Shown: piece after piece, positions 28,770 through 36,063 of the stretch | Layout of the letters: each line of letters begins with the position of its first letter | Numbering within the stretch: position 1 is the stretch's first letter | Assembly: GCF_023952475.1 (NCBI RefSeq) | Contig: NZ_JALHRX010000011.1 | Location: 62,001-126,000, forward strand | Direction of reading: 5' to 3' | Source: Cupriavidus sp. WGlv3 | Lineage (GTDB): Bacteria > Pseudomonadota > Gammaproteobacteria > Burkholderiales > Burkholderiaceae | Length of the DNA: 64,000 nt | Translations under genes and position numbers: made by a program | The notes under the pieces: generated by a model | Told to the model about the DNA's origin: nothing | Seen by the model: the letters and a program-made list of their open reading frames with translations, nothing else | The model's database searches: none

Positions 28770-29052
28770 CCATAGTCATCACGGTATTACGGCGGAACAC
28801 AATGGTGTCGATATGCTCGTCACCGCCCACAGCCCGGGGGAGAATCCGTTGAGTCTTGCGGTGCAGCGGGCGGCGCAGCTTCATGGGCTATTGCTTATGG
28901 CTAGTGAGCACGGGGCTGTAAGTTTGGAGGCGGTGGATTTGGAACAAGGGGTCTGGGAGAGCTTGCTTTCCCTAGCCGCCACGCTGGCGCATGAGACGCA
29001 GGTGTTGAGTGAGTTGGCTGTGGTGGAGGGGCAGGGGTTGGAGGTTGCCTGA
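28762..29052 (+). CDS. Unknown small protein (96 aa), coupled to the leader ORF
   Basis: ATG at 28762 with GGAGG seven bases upstream; it overlaps the stop of the leader ORF by eight bases, so translation is likely coupled. The frame extends further up through the C4-like RNA, but that part is not protein-like. The product starts MYSHSHHGIT and has a central L-A-V-Q-R-A-A-Q-L-H-G-L-L-L-M-A-S-E helix and an acidic C-terminus. There is no signal peptide or membrane segment. I do not recognise the family; context suggests prophage or island origin. Confidence 0.6.
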   Translation: MYSHSHHGITAEHNGVDMLVTAHSPGENPLSLAVQRAAQLHGLLLMASEHGAVSLEAVDLEQGVWESLLSLAATLAHETQVLSELAVVEGQGLEVA

Positions 29053-29191
29053 CGCTACGCGAGGCGCGCAGTCGTGAAGTTGGCTGCCGCCTCGTCTTGG
29101 AAGCGCTGGTTCACCTTGGAAGCGGCGCTGAAGGTCGCAAAAAGACCCTAAGCGGCCGTGGACTGCGCGGAAAGCGGACGTTTGACATCGG

Positions 29192-29707
29192 TTAGCCTTC
29201 ACTGCCCCACTTCCTGGAAAGAACTCCGCCCTCATATTTTCCGGAGATCGCCTGAAACGCCTCTTCCTCCTCTTTTGCGGGCTCCATTTCACCCTGAACC
29301 TTCCACGAGTAGAGGAGGCCCATGAACAACGTTCGAATCTCCTCCGAATCCGCAAGCAGTTCATTCAGTTGTCGATCTATCACTAGAAGGCCTTCCCCCG
29401 TTTTTAGGGTCCAGCCGTCTGGCTTCGAAATGTCGTGGATAAAGACGTTACGCCTCAGCAGGAAACGCCTAAGAAGTTCGTCGACTTGACCGTGCAAATT
29501 CGCGCGCTTCCGAAGCTCCGTCAAGAACGCGCCCAATGGACGATCCATGTCTTTCGAAGCGAGACGCTCAGTTAGCGATATGAAGAGATCGCTTTCGCGA
29601 GGTACAGCAATTTGCATCACGCGCTTTATTACTCGCTCAGTTGACTGCACGTTGAGCAAAACGTAGCCGATCTTTGCAAGGACCTTTGTAACGAGCTTGG
29701 CGTTCAT
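29192..29707 (-). CDS. HEPN-like motif protein of unknown function
   Basis: 171 residues, helical. The segment L-L-R-R-N-V-F-I-H-D-I contains Arg86-x4-His91, which fits the R-x4-6-H motif of HEPN RNase/toxin domains, preceded and followed by predicted helices. A C-terminal acidic stretch (K-E-E-E-E-A-F) follows. The gene stands alone on the minus strand, with base composition more AT-rich than the flagellar genes, which suggests transfer. A HEPN assignment rests on one short motif and on fold pattern, so it is tentative. Confidence 0.55.
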   Translation of the reverse strand: MNAKLVTKVLAKIGYVLLNVQSTERVIKRVMQIAVPRESDLFISLTERLASKDMDRPLGAFLTELRKRANLHGQVDELLRRFLLRRNVFIHDISKPDGWTLKTGEGLLVIDRQLNELLADSEEIRTLFMGLLYSWKVQGEMEPAKEEEEAFQAISGKYEGGVLSRKWGSEG

Positions 29708-30010
29708 AGTGATGCCTAACGCTAGAGTTGACCGCTATGCGGTGGCATTGTGCCGCGAGGTATACTCCGCCCGCGCGAGACGCGACATGAGGGCACCGCT
29801 TATCCATGTCGAACGTGTTAGATCGCATTCTCATCACGCCTCCCCTTGCGGATTTCCTACGTTGATGTTGTTCCCGGTGGGTGAGTTATTAAACTTGATA
29901 TGAAGATCGCCAACTTCTGATGAGGCGCCACACCGCCTAACGTTCGACATGGGTGGGAGCTTCTGGCTTGTCATAAGCTAACCGCTGAATGTAGAGGTTA
30001 CGCGTTGCCT
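29708..30010. other. Intergenic spacer, no gene seen
   Basis: About 300 bp between two minus-strand genes. It should contain the promoter of the HEPN-like gene. Short frames on both strands have no ribosome sites or plausible composition. Confidence 0.4.
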
Positions 30011-30496
30011 TCAGCATTTGGACCAATTCCAAGTATCTTGGCCTACGGCCGACGTTCGGCTTGAGTGCCCGAGGTAAAGGCCTTCCATGACTTCACCACT
30101 GACGATGCGAAGTTCAAATACTCCGAAATAGGCGCTCTTATCTCTGACGTCGTACCACTCACCCATCAAATAGTTGTTCTTGATCTTTCCAAAGAGCCGG
30201 TACTGACGCCCCTTTGCGGCGAACTCAGCGTAGCAATACCTACCAAATTGCTTAATGATGGTGTGGCCGTGGCGATCCGTTTCGCCCTGAAAGTTTGGGC
30301 TGCCAGCGGAACCCCATGTCTGTTCCCACATGCCAGAAAGGTCGTGTGGTTGATCCCGAAAAATACCTCGCACTGGGATCCAAGAAAACCAATTCACTAG
30401 GTAGTGCGAGATGCTAAAGTCAAGAATTGTTTTGATAATCAGAACTGCAGCAGGCGCGGCGAGGCCGGTTGCGATAACGTTGAGATCGAGGTTCAT
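30011..30496 (-). CDS. Membrane-anchored protein with a probable small beta-rich domain
   Basis: 161 residues. One hydrophobic segment (about residues 6-28) follows a short N-terminus, then an amphipathic H-Y-L-V-N-W-F-S-W-I stretch. From about residue 51 the pattern D-L-S-G-M-W-E-Q-T-W, G-H-T-I-I-K-Q-F-G-R-Y-C-Y, Y-R-L-F-G-K-I, Y-L-M-G-E-W-Y-D and F-E-L-R-I-V-S-G looks like eight or so short strands. This recalls the small beta-barrel of membrane effectors such as CBASS Cap15, but no cyclase gene is nearby. Function unknown; the similarity is by pattern only. Confidence 0.6.
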   Translation of the reverse strand: MNLDLNVIATGLAAPAAVLIIKTILDFSISHYLVNWFSWIPVRGIFRDQPHDLSGMWEQTWGSAGSPNFQGETDRHGHTIIKQFGRYCYAEFAAKGRQYRLFGKIKNNYLMGEWYDVRDKSAYFGVFELRIVSGEVMEGLYLGHSSRTSAVGQDTWNWSKC

Positions 30497-30934
30497 TCTT
30501 TTGTGCGAAGGCGCGGTTTTTTGTGGCGCCTACTTGTTATGAATAGGAAAAAACCAGATTAACATGGCTTGCGGTAGTTTGATAAAAGGCTCACAAACTC
30601 AGGGCGGGCTGCGCGAGTGATAGGTTTCAGCTCTTTCACTGTCCAAGACAACAAATTTAACAGGATCGGCAAACCACGCGGGGCTTAGGAAGTGCCAATG
30701 TTGCTTAACTTCCAATATATAAACTCGAGCCGTGCCAAACTCTTTCGACCGAGGGAGGGCTGGCAGTGATCGTCGCTCCCTACGCCTACCATTCGTGCCT
30801 CTCCAGTTCCGTTTCGACTTCATCTCCAAGCGCCACGTCGCAGAGGAACAACGGAGTGGAGGAAACAACAAAACGATGGAGACAATCTCTGCGCGCCATA
30901 GCAGTGTGCAACCACGTTTTGGGTCGTTTGTCCA
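30497..30934. other. Intergenic region, possibly with a gene remnant
   Basis: About 440 bp, AT-rich. A minus-strand frame (30599-30871) encodes a segment ending V-K-Q-H-W-H-F-L-S-P-A-W-F-A-D-P-V-K-F that looks somewhat protein-like, but it has no good start and a poor N-terminus. It may be a decayed gene. I see no repeats or terminal inverted sequences. Confidence 0.35.
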
Positions 30935-31915
30935 CTAGACCTTCGTTGGTGTCATCGCAAAAGTCGACCGAGCATGTTTCATCTTAAACAGCGGTATAAA
31001 ATTTTTTTGGCAGATTGTGGTCAACAATGATTGGTTCTCTTTCGATATATGCGATCCGAGATAGACCGCGGTTGGTTTTGGCATTCTCCACGTTTGTTCG
31101 TTCTCTAAAGTGCCATTGGCGAAAATCAATCTCCATTCCCTCTCATAGGCCCAGTCAACGGATTTGATCAGTGCGGCAAGATTCAAGTAGAGGTTGTTGA
31201 AGCCTGGCATGTCGACGCGACTAATGTTTTCCGTTGCCTCAAATGGCGTATCCTTGTAGATCACCGGATACATGAAGCGCGAGGTAAATTCAGCCGGATT
31301 TACGGCAGAAATGTCATATTCAATGCAAAATCCAGTGTGGTATTTTGCGTAGTGCGCCCACATCAACGTAGAATCATTTCGCTCGGAGAAAGAGCACACC
31401 TTAAAGCCACCCTTCATGGCTTCTGCTGTGCGATCGAGATTCTTCTGCATAACACTGTCAAACGCTGCGAGTACAGATTTCTTTGCATCATTAATCACCG
31501 CCGTGTTCGGCTCAGCGCTAAACACTACATCTAACAGCACCTCATAGGGCGAGTGTGACGAATCTGCGATTCTCCTTTCAAACTCTTCGATTATTGCGCT
31601 CGGCAACTTATTTCGAAGTGGCTGGGGGAGTGTCCTAATTAGGCAATCCGTTAGCGACATATGATCTACGAAATGACTGCAATCATATGGATCGTTGAAT
31701 GTTCGAGGGTCTGCGAGCCAAATGGTGTTGCTTTTTAAGTTGTTAATAGAATGTTCGTTCACCTCTCGATATTTGTACAGATTTTTCGGAAGGTTCTGAA
31801 GTTTTAGGAGAAATGCGGCTTCTATTCTCATCTGATTGGCGTCCAGTGGGAATAGCCATTTAACAAAGTTTTCTTTCCAGTTCATATTTATCTTTTTTGT
31901 TATGTTTGCTGCCAT
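30935..31915 (-). CDS. DUF2971 family protein
   Basis: 326 residues with the three conserved DUF2971 blocks: N-L-Y-K-Y-R-E-V with I-W-L-A-D-P-R-T-F-N-D-P-Y-D, then V-C-S-F-S-E-R-N-D-S-T-L-M-W-A-H-Y-A with G-F-C-I-E-Y-D, and Y-E-R-E-W-R-L-I. The molecular activity of the family is not established; members are common in defence and mobile islands. The start at 31915 is the first in frame; the ATG at 31885 is an alternative and neither has a strong ribosome site. The DNA is AT-rich compared with the flagellar genes, which suggests transfer. Confidence 0.88.
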   Translation of the reverse strand: MAANITKKINMNWKENFVKWLFPLDANQMRIEAAFLLKLQNLPKNLYKYREVNEHSINNLKSNTIWLADPRTFNDPYDCSHFVDHMSLTDCLIRTLPQPLRNKLPSAIIEEFERRIADSSHSPYEVLLDVVFSAEPNTAVINDAKKSVLAAFDSVMQKNLDRTAEAMKGGFKVCSFSERNDSTLMWAHYAKYHTGFCIEYDISAVNPAEFTSRFMYPVIYKDTPFEATENISRVDMPGFNNLYLNLAALIKSVDWAYEREWRLIFANGTLENEQTWRMPKPTAVYLGSHISKENQSLLTTICQKNFIPLFKMKHARSTFAMTPTKV

Positions 31916-32457
31916 TGGCGAGCCTAAACGAGATATTCTCCCTTCGTCTTGAGGTTAAATACTCCTTAGAGTGTGTAACGGTAATCGCTATATCGGTTCG
32001 AATTTGTCGTAAACTCATCCCTCGGAAGAAGGGAGGGTCTAGTGGTAGTCAGTTCGGTGGGGCTTAAACGATGGGCTACAAGGTTCTCGAGCTGCTTGCG
32101 AGAGAGGAAAGCGAACCCACCGACTGCATTGGTGGCAACAACGCTTTGGTCATCCAATGCTTCAACCGGAATGGCCGCAGCTGATATCTGATCCTCCTGA
32201 CTTCTCAGAAGCTGGCCGGGCTCCGATCACCATCCCTTGGGTACGAAGTTCTCGTCCAGCCCCTCCGGTCTCCGGATCGACCCGAGCGGCACAGGCGATT
32301 AAATCTTAGTGGTGGCACGCAGACAGCACAGATCTGATAGAGGCTACCACCAAATGGTGGGGTAAGCCCTAGGTTATCAACCACATAAGCAACGGTTCCG
32401 ATATGATGTCACATTTGGATACACTTGTATGAGTGGGTCGCTGGGATAGGAGAATCA
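31916..32457. other. Intergenic region upstream of the ABC-3C operon
   Basis: About 540 bp between divergent genes. It holds a hairpin CCACC-AAAT-GGTGG (32347-32360) and an AT-rich stretch before the first operon gene, where the promoter should lie; no clear -35/-10 pair was found. A minus-strand frame at 31966-32157 lacks a ribosome site and I do not call it. Confidence 0.4.
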
Positions 32458-32649
32458 ATGGATTGGGGCCAAGTCGGAAAATGGTTGACTGGGATAATCG
32501 CAGCAGCGCTTGCCGGTGGAATCGTCTTCAAAATCGTTGTTAACCGTCGCACATCGCATCGATCATCGACTCGTATAGTCTCACAGAAAAATAATACTGC
32601 GGGAGGTGACATCGTTGCTGGTGATAGTGTAAAAAAGCACAATAAATAG
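32458..32649 (+). CDS. Small membrane protein of the ABC-3C operon with a Gly/Asp motif
   Basis: 63 residues from the ATG at 32458 (AGGAGA site upstream), rather than the in-frame ATG at 32425. One membrane segment (about residues 7-28, G-K-W-L-T-G-I-I-A-A-A-L-A-G-G-I-V-F-K-I-V) is followed by a basic stretch R-R-T-S-H-R-S-S-T-R and then N-N-T-A-G-G-D-I-V-A-G-D-S-V. That last motif is repeated at the N-terminus of the next protein. The gene ends 5 bp before it. I do not know a named family. It could be a membrane effector or anchor for the system; this is inference. Confidence 0.65.
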   Translation: MDWGQVGKWLTGIIAAALAGGIVFKIVVNRRTSHRSSTRIVSQKNNTAGGDIVAGDSVKKHNK

Positions 32650-32654
32650 AGCAG

Positions 32655-33215
32655 ATGTTTACTTCTCAGTCGGGGAACACCGCTGGGGGCGACGTTGTTG
32701 GTGGCAACCAGAATAAAACGGTCAATAATTTTTACGTCCCACCATCGCCGCTTACGCGGTTGTATGAGCGTTTCAGAATTTCCAGCGAAGAGCAGCCATA
32801 CGTCGCTCAAATTTCAGAGCAGTTGAAACACTATTGCTCCCTGGATACTGACGGCGATATTCGCCAGCTTGATGAAAAGCTGACGGCTGCAAAACGCGAA
32901 GACCTAATCAAGAAGGCTGAGCGACTAAAGCAGTCCGCCACAATGCTCATCATGAGATGGCAAACGTCTGGTGTCGCGCAGGATATTCTCACGTTCATCC
33001 TCGGGCACATTTATTCGGCGTTTCTTTTGCATGTTACTCCTGCCATTGAGGCTGAAGCTACAAGGCAGGAAGTTGATGCGCTGATTAACGAAAAGGTCAT
33101 CAGGCCTACAGCAGAAATGCTGGGGGACAATGATTTGATGTTGACATCTGCAGACCTTCTTGCGCTTCTGTTTTATTTAGGTGGAAACTGTCATGTGAGG
33201 TGGGACAAATGCTGA
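32655..33215 (+). CDS. ABC three-component system, C-terminal-domain component
   Basis: 186 residues. The N-terminus has G-N-T-A-G-G-D-V-V-G-G-N-Q-N-K-T-V-N-N-F-Y, a short beta-prone Gly/Asn stretch. The rest is helical: K-R-E-D-L-I-K-K-A-E, I-L-G-H-I-Y-S-A-F-L-L-H-V-T-P-A-I, then V-I-R-P-T-A-E-M-L and a final L-L-F-Y-L-G-G-N-C-H-V-R-W. The last block matches what I remember of the ABC-3C C-terminal domain. Usually an effector domain precedes this region; none is present here. The end overlaps the next gene by seven bases. Confidence 0.65.
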   Translation: MFTSQSGNTAGGDVVGGNQNKTVNNFYVPPSPLTRLYERFRISSEEQPYVAQISEQLKHYCSLDTDGDIRQLDEKLTAAKREDLIKKAERLKQSATMLIMRWQTSGVAQDILTFILGHIYSAFLLHVTPAIEAEATRQEVDALINEKVIRPTAEMLGDNDLMLTSADLLALLFYLGGNCHVRWDKC

Positions 33216-33709
33216 TCTACCATCCCGCCTATGATGCATATCACTGTGTGTTTCGTGCGCTACTGATCACCGACTCCGTGCGGGTTTTGGAGGTGGCGAA
33301 GTTGCGGATTCTGGATTTCTTCTTGTGCTTCCCCGCAGAGTTGAGACGGATCAGGCTTCCAAAAGAACATTCGCATGCACGCAATATGGCCCAGGGTCTC
33401 AGGAACCAATATCATGGCCCAGTCAGCATGAAGCAAACGTTTCGTGATATGGAACATATTCAGCTAGCCGCGTTTCGCACACTCGCGGCATCGAGATTGG
33501 TCGACACGGCCGAGTTGTCATCAGGCCTGGTGAGACGAACATCCACAGCCATGCCGCAAGACGTGGCTCAGCGGCTCGCGGAGGCAATGGCGAACAATGA
33601 ACAGGTTGTTTCATATCTAACGAAGAAACTGGCAGAAGTGCCGCTACTCGGAATCGATGGTTTGAAGCATCGCACTGGCCTTATGGAACATCGCTATGAC
33701 ATTGCTTAA
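33209..33709 (+). CDS. ABC three-component system, middle component
   Basis: 166 residues from the ATG at 33209, preceded by GAGGTGGG; a GTG at 33200 would add three residues. The opening L-I-Y-H-P-A-Y-D-A-Y-H-C-V-F-R-A-L-L and L-R-I-L-D-F-F-L-C-F-P resemble the middle-component family that accompanies DUF3732 ATPases, predicted winged-helix-like. Such components bridge the ATPase and the C-terminal-domain protein. It overlaps both neighbours (7 and 14 bases), so the operon is tightly coupled. Confidence 0.65.
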   Translation: MLIYHPAYDAYHCVFRALLITDSVRVLEVAKLRILDFFLCFPAELRRIRLPKEHSHARNMAQGLRNQYHGPVSMKQTFRDMEHIQLAAFRTLAASRLVDTAELSSGLVRRTSTAMPQDVAQRLAEAMANNEQVVSYLTKKLAEVPLLGIDGLKHRTGLMEHRYDIA

Positions 33710-35603
33710 ACCTACGATTGCACTACGCCGCCTGTCCGTGTTTAAGGACAATCGCGTTATCTTCGACGCTCCTTTTCACTATGGTGTCAACATTATTCGT
33801 GGACACAATAGTTCGGGTAAGACCACAGTTCTCGATTTCATCGCATACACGCTTGGTGCTGAGAATATTCCTTGGAAACAGGAGGCGCTGCTGTGTGATT
33901 GGTCTGTGGCGGAGATCCTACTGAATGGAAAGCCCGTTACTCTTCGACGGTTCGTCGACGAGCGACCATTGAATCCACTCTACATTTTTTGGGGGGAGTA
34001 CGATTCAGCCATGCGAGCAGGACCCGCCGAATGGGAGGTGTTTGGCTTTCGTCGTAGTGAATCGAAGCTGAGCTTTACTCAAGCCCTGTTGACAGCTCTC
34101 GATTTACCCGAAGCACAGGGCGACGGGGCCTCCAACCTCACCATGCATCAGTTGCTGCGGGTTCTTTATGCAGATCAGCCATCGCTGCATAGCCCAATTT
34201 TCAGAACTGACGCCTTCGACAGTGCGCTAACTAGGGAAACCGTTGGTGGCTATTTGAGCGGCGTGTTCGACGACAAACTTTATACGGCGCAGCTCGAAAA
34301 ACGTTCACAGGAGAAGGATTTGCAGCGGCTGGATGCTGAGTTAAAGAGCATCTATACCGTTTTAGCGAAGTCTCATCAGAATGCGAACTTTGAGATCATC
34401 GGGCAAGAGATCATGAATCTGGAGCGCGAGAAAGAGCGAGCAGTGGTCGAGCTCACCAGACTTCGTCACGAACGTACGGTAAGTAAGGATGAGAAGAAGG
34501 CGAACAGCGATGCCGCCTTGCGGGGACAACTTGACGCCGCCAAGAAAACAGTGTTCGAGGCTCAAGATCAAGTCACCCGGAACGAAGTTGACATAGCCGA
34601 CTCAGCAAAGTTTGTTGAGGAGCTTCAGCTTCGTCTACGTGCCTTAGACGAATCCACGACAACAAGGAATTATTTTGGAAGCTTGGCATTTGCGTTCTGT
34701 CCGTGCTGCCTAGCAGAGGTCAAGCAAAGGGAAGGCGAAAGAAATGCATGCGCCCTTTGTAAAACGGACATCGAATCGTCTGCCGCGGATTCTCAAGTAC
34801 TGCGAATGAAAAATGAGCTGCGTATCCAACTAAACGAGTCGCGGTCGCTGATCGCCGAGAAGGAGGAGGAGCTGACCCAGCTTAAAGTGAAGCTGCCGAT
34901 GTTGAGGCAGGAGCTTAAAGAGCTTGAGCGCAAATATGAACGCACAGCTCAAACATGGTCGTCCGAAATTGAGCTGGCGATGGAGGCGATAGCGCGCAAG
35001 ATTGGCGCGATGGAGCAGGAGATTAAAGGATTGTATGAAAGCCAGAGACTCGCTGAAACGATTCGCCTTCTGCAGCAGCAGCGCGATTCGGTAAAAGATC
35101 GTATTACCGAACTCGAAACGAGAATTGAATCGTTGCTGTACACGCAAGAAGGCAGAAAAATTCAGGTGCAGTCGGAAGTTGCGACTACCTTAGGCCGCTT
35201 GCTGCGCGAGGATTTAGTTCGTCAACGGGAATTCCAACGAGCTGAGAATGTTCAGTTCAGCTTCACTGACAACAGTGTCTCAGTAGAGGGTGCGACGCAG
35301 TTTTCCGAAAGTTCTACGGTAGTCCTTCGCCATTTATTTCATCTAGCTTTGCTCAGTGCCTCGACTAGAATTCCGGCGATGCGGCTGCCGAGATTCCTCA
35401 TGCTCGATGGGATCGAAGATGGCGGGATGGAATTGGAGCGCTCCTATCGGTTGCAAGAGATCATCGTGACAGAATGCAGCAAGTTCACATGTGACTATCA
35501 ACTGATTTTTGCCACCTCGCAGATCGCCCCTCAGTTAGAAGACGACAAATTCGTGGTCGCACGTCAGTTCTCGAAAGACAGCAGATCTCTCGCGATTCAT
35601 TAG
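33696..35603 (+). CDS. DUF3732-type SMC/Rad50-like ATPase of an ABC three-component system
   Basis: 635 residues. Walker A G-H-N-S-S-G-K-T (36-43) follows a Rad50-like N-terminal strand set. Two coiled-coil stretches (about 190-310 and 370-490) flank a paired-cysteine insert, C-P-C-C at 335-338 and C-A-L-C at 352-355, resembling a zinc hook. Near the C-terminus F-S-E-S-S-T-V-V-L-R is a signature-like motif and R-F-L-M-L-D-G-I-E-D-G-G the Walker B region. The ATG lies inside the previous gene. It probably binds DNA or nucleoprotein and triggers the partner proteins; that role is inferred from the family. Confidence 0.8.
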   Translation: MTLLKPTIALRRLSVFKDNRVIFDAPFHYGVNIIRGHNSSGKTTVLDFIAYTLGAENIPWKQEALLCDWSVAEILLNGKPVTLRRFVDERPLNPLYIFWGEYDSAMRAGPAEWEVFGFRRSESKLSFTQALLTALDLPEAQGDGASNLTMHQLLRVLYADQPSLHSPIFRTDAFDSALTRETVGGYLSGVFDDKLYTAQLEKRSQEKDLQRLDAELKSIYTVLAKSHQNANFEIIGQEIMNLEREKERAVVELTRLRHERTVSKDEKKANSDAALRGQLDAAKKTVFEAQDQVTRNEVDIADSAKFVEELQLRLRALDESTTTRNYFGSLAFAFCPCCLAEVKQREGERNACALCKTDIESSAADSQVLRMKNELRIQLNESRSLIAEKEEELTQLKVKLPMLRQELKELERKYERTAQTWSSEIELAMEAIARKIGAMEQEIKGLYESQRLAETIRLLQQQRDSVKDRITELETRIESLLYTQEGRKIQVQSEVATTLGRLLREDLVRQREFQRAENVQFSFTDNSVSVEGATQFSESSTVVLRHLFHLALLSASTRIPAMRLPRFLMLDGIEDGGMELERSYRLQEIIVTECSKFTCDYQLIFATSQIAPQLEDDKFVVARQFSKDSRSLAIH

Positions 35604-36063
35604 TGTAGCCAACGAGAGGCGGACTTTGGTCTGCCTTAAGGACACAGCAAAAATTGAACAAGCTCGGTAGACGCCTGTTTGAGAAAATCGACTGTTCCGA
35701 CCATCGCATCTGCTGTGATGGTCCATCAATCCAACCTAGGTTCCATCCTTAGACTTTGCCCGTATCGGTCGAGACATAGGCGCCGTGCTTCAACGGCGCC
35801 CAGAGCAAACAAATTCGAGAGCGATGGCAAACTCGTCGTATTTGACTGCAGCCATATCATGCTCCCAGGGATTGCGAGTTGAACGATCCCAGAAGAAATA
35901 TGCGGCGACGGCCGGCATTGGTCTTGTCATAACGTCAACGCATCACATTAGCTCTTACCGCGGTCCGACAGCGTGAAAGAAGGGTATCGCGAGCAATCGC
36001 GATCCATAAAAGCAAAACGCCAGCCCATCCGGACTGGCGTTCTCCTTGAGGCAACTACCAGAA
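35604..36063. other. Intergenic region with two hairpins
   Basis: 460 bp between the convergent ABC-3C ATPase and isocitrate lyase genes. It has a hairpin GGCGCCGT-N6-ACGGCGCC (35779-35800) with no T-run, and a second palindrome ATCGCGA-GCAA-TCGCGAT (35986-36003). The isocitrate lyase terminator lies at its right end. No convincing gene is present. Base composition shifts back to GC-rich towards the right. Confidence 0.5.
36006..36041 (-). terminator. Rho-independent terminator of the isocitrate lyase gene
   Basis: On the minus strand AACGCCAG-N9-CTGGCGTT is followed by TTGCTTTTA. It begins about 22 bp past the stop codon. Confidence 0.8.

Noticed and set aside
31966..32157. Minus-strand frame of 63 residues upstream of the ABC-3C operon
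   Set aside because: There is no ribosome site or recognisable motif. It could be a remnant, but the support is too weak to annotate.
35779..35800. GGCGCCGT hairpin after the ABC-3C ATPase as a terminator
   Set aside because: No T-run follows on either strand, so it is listed only as a hairpin.
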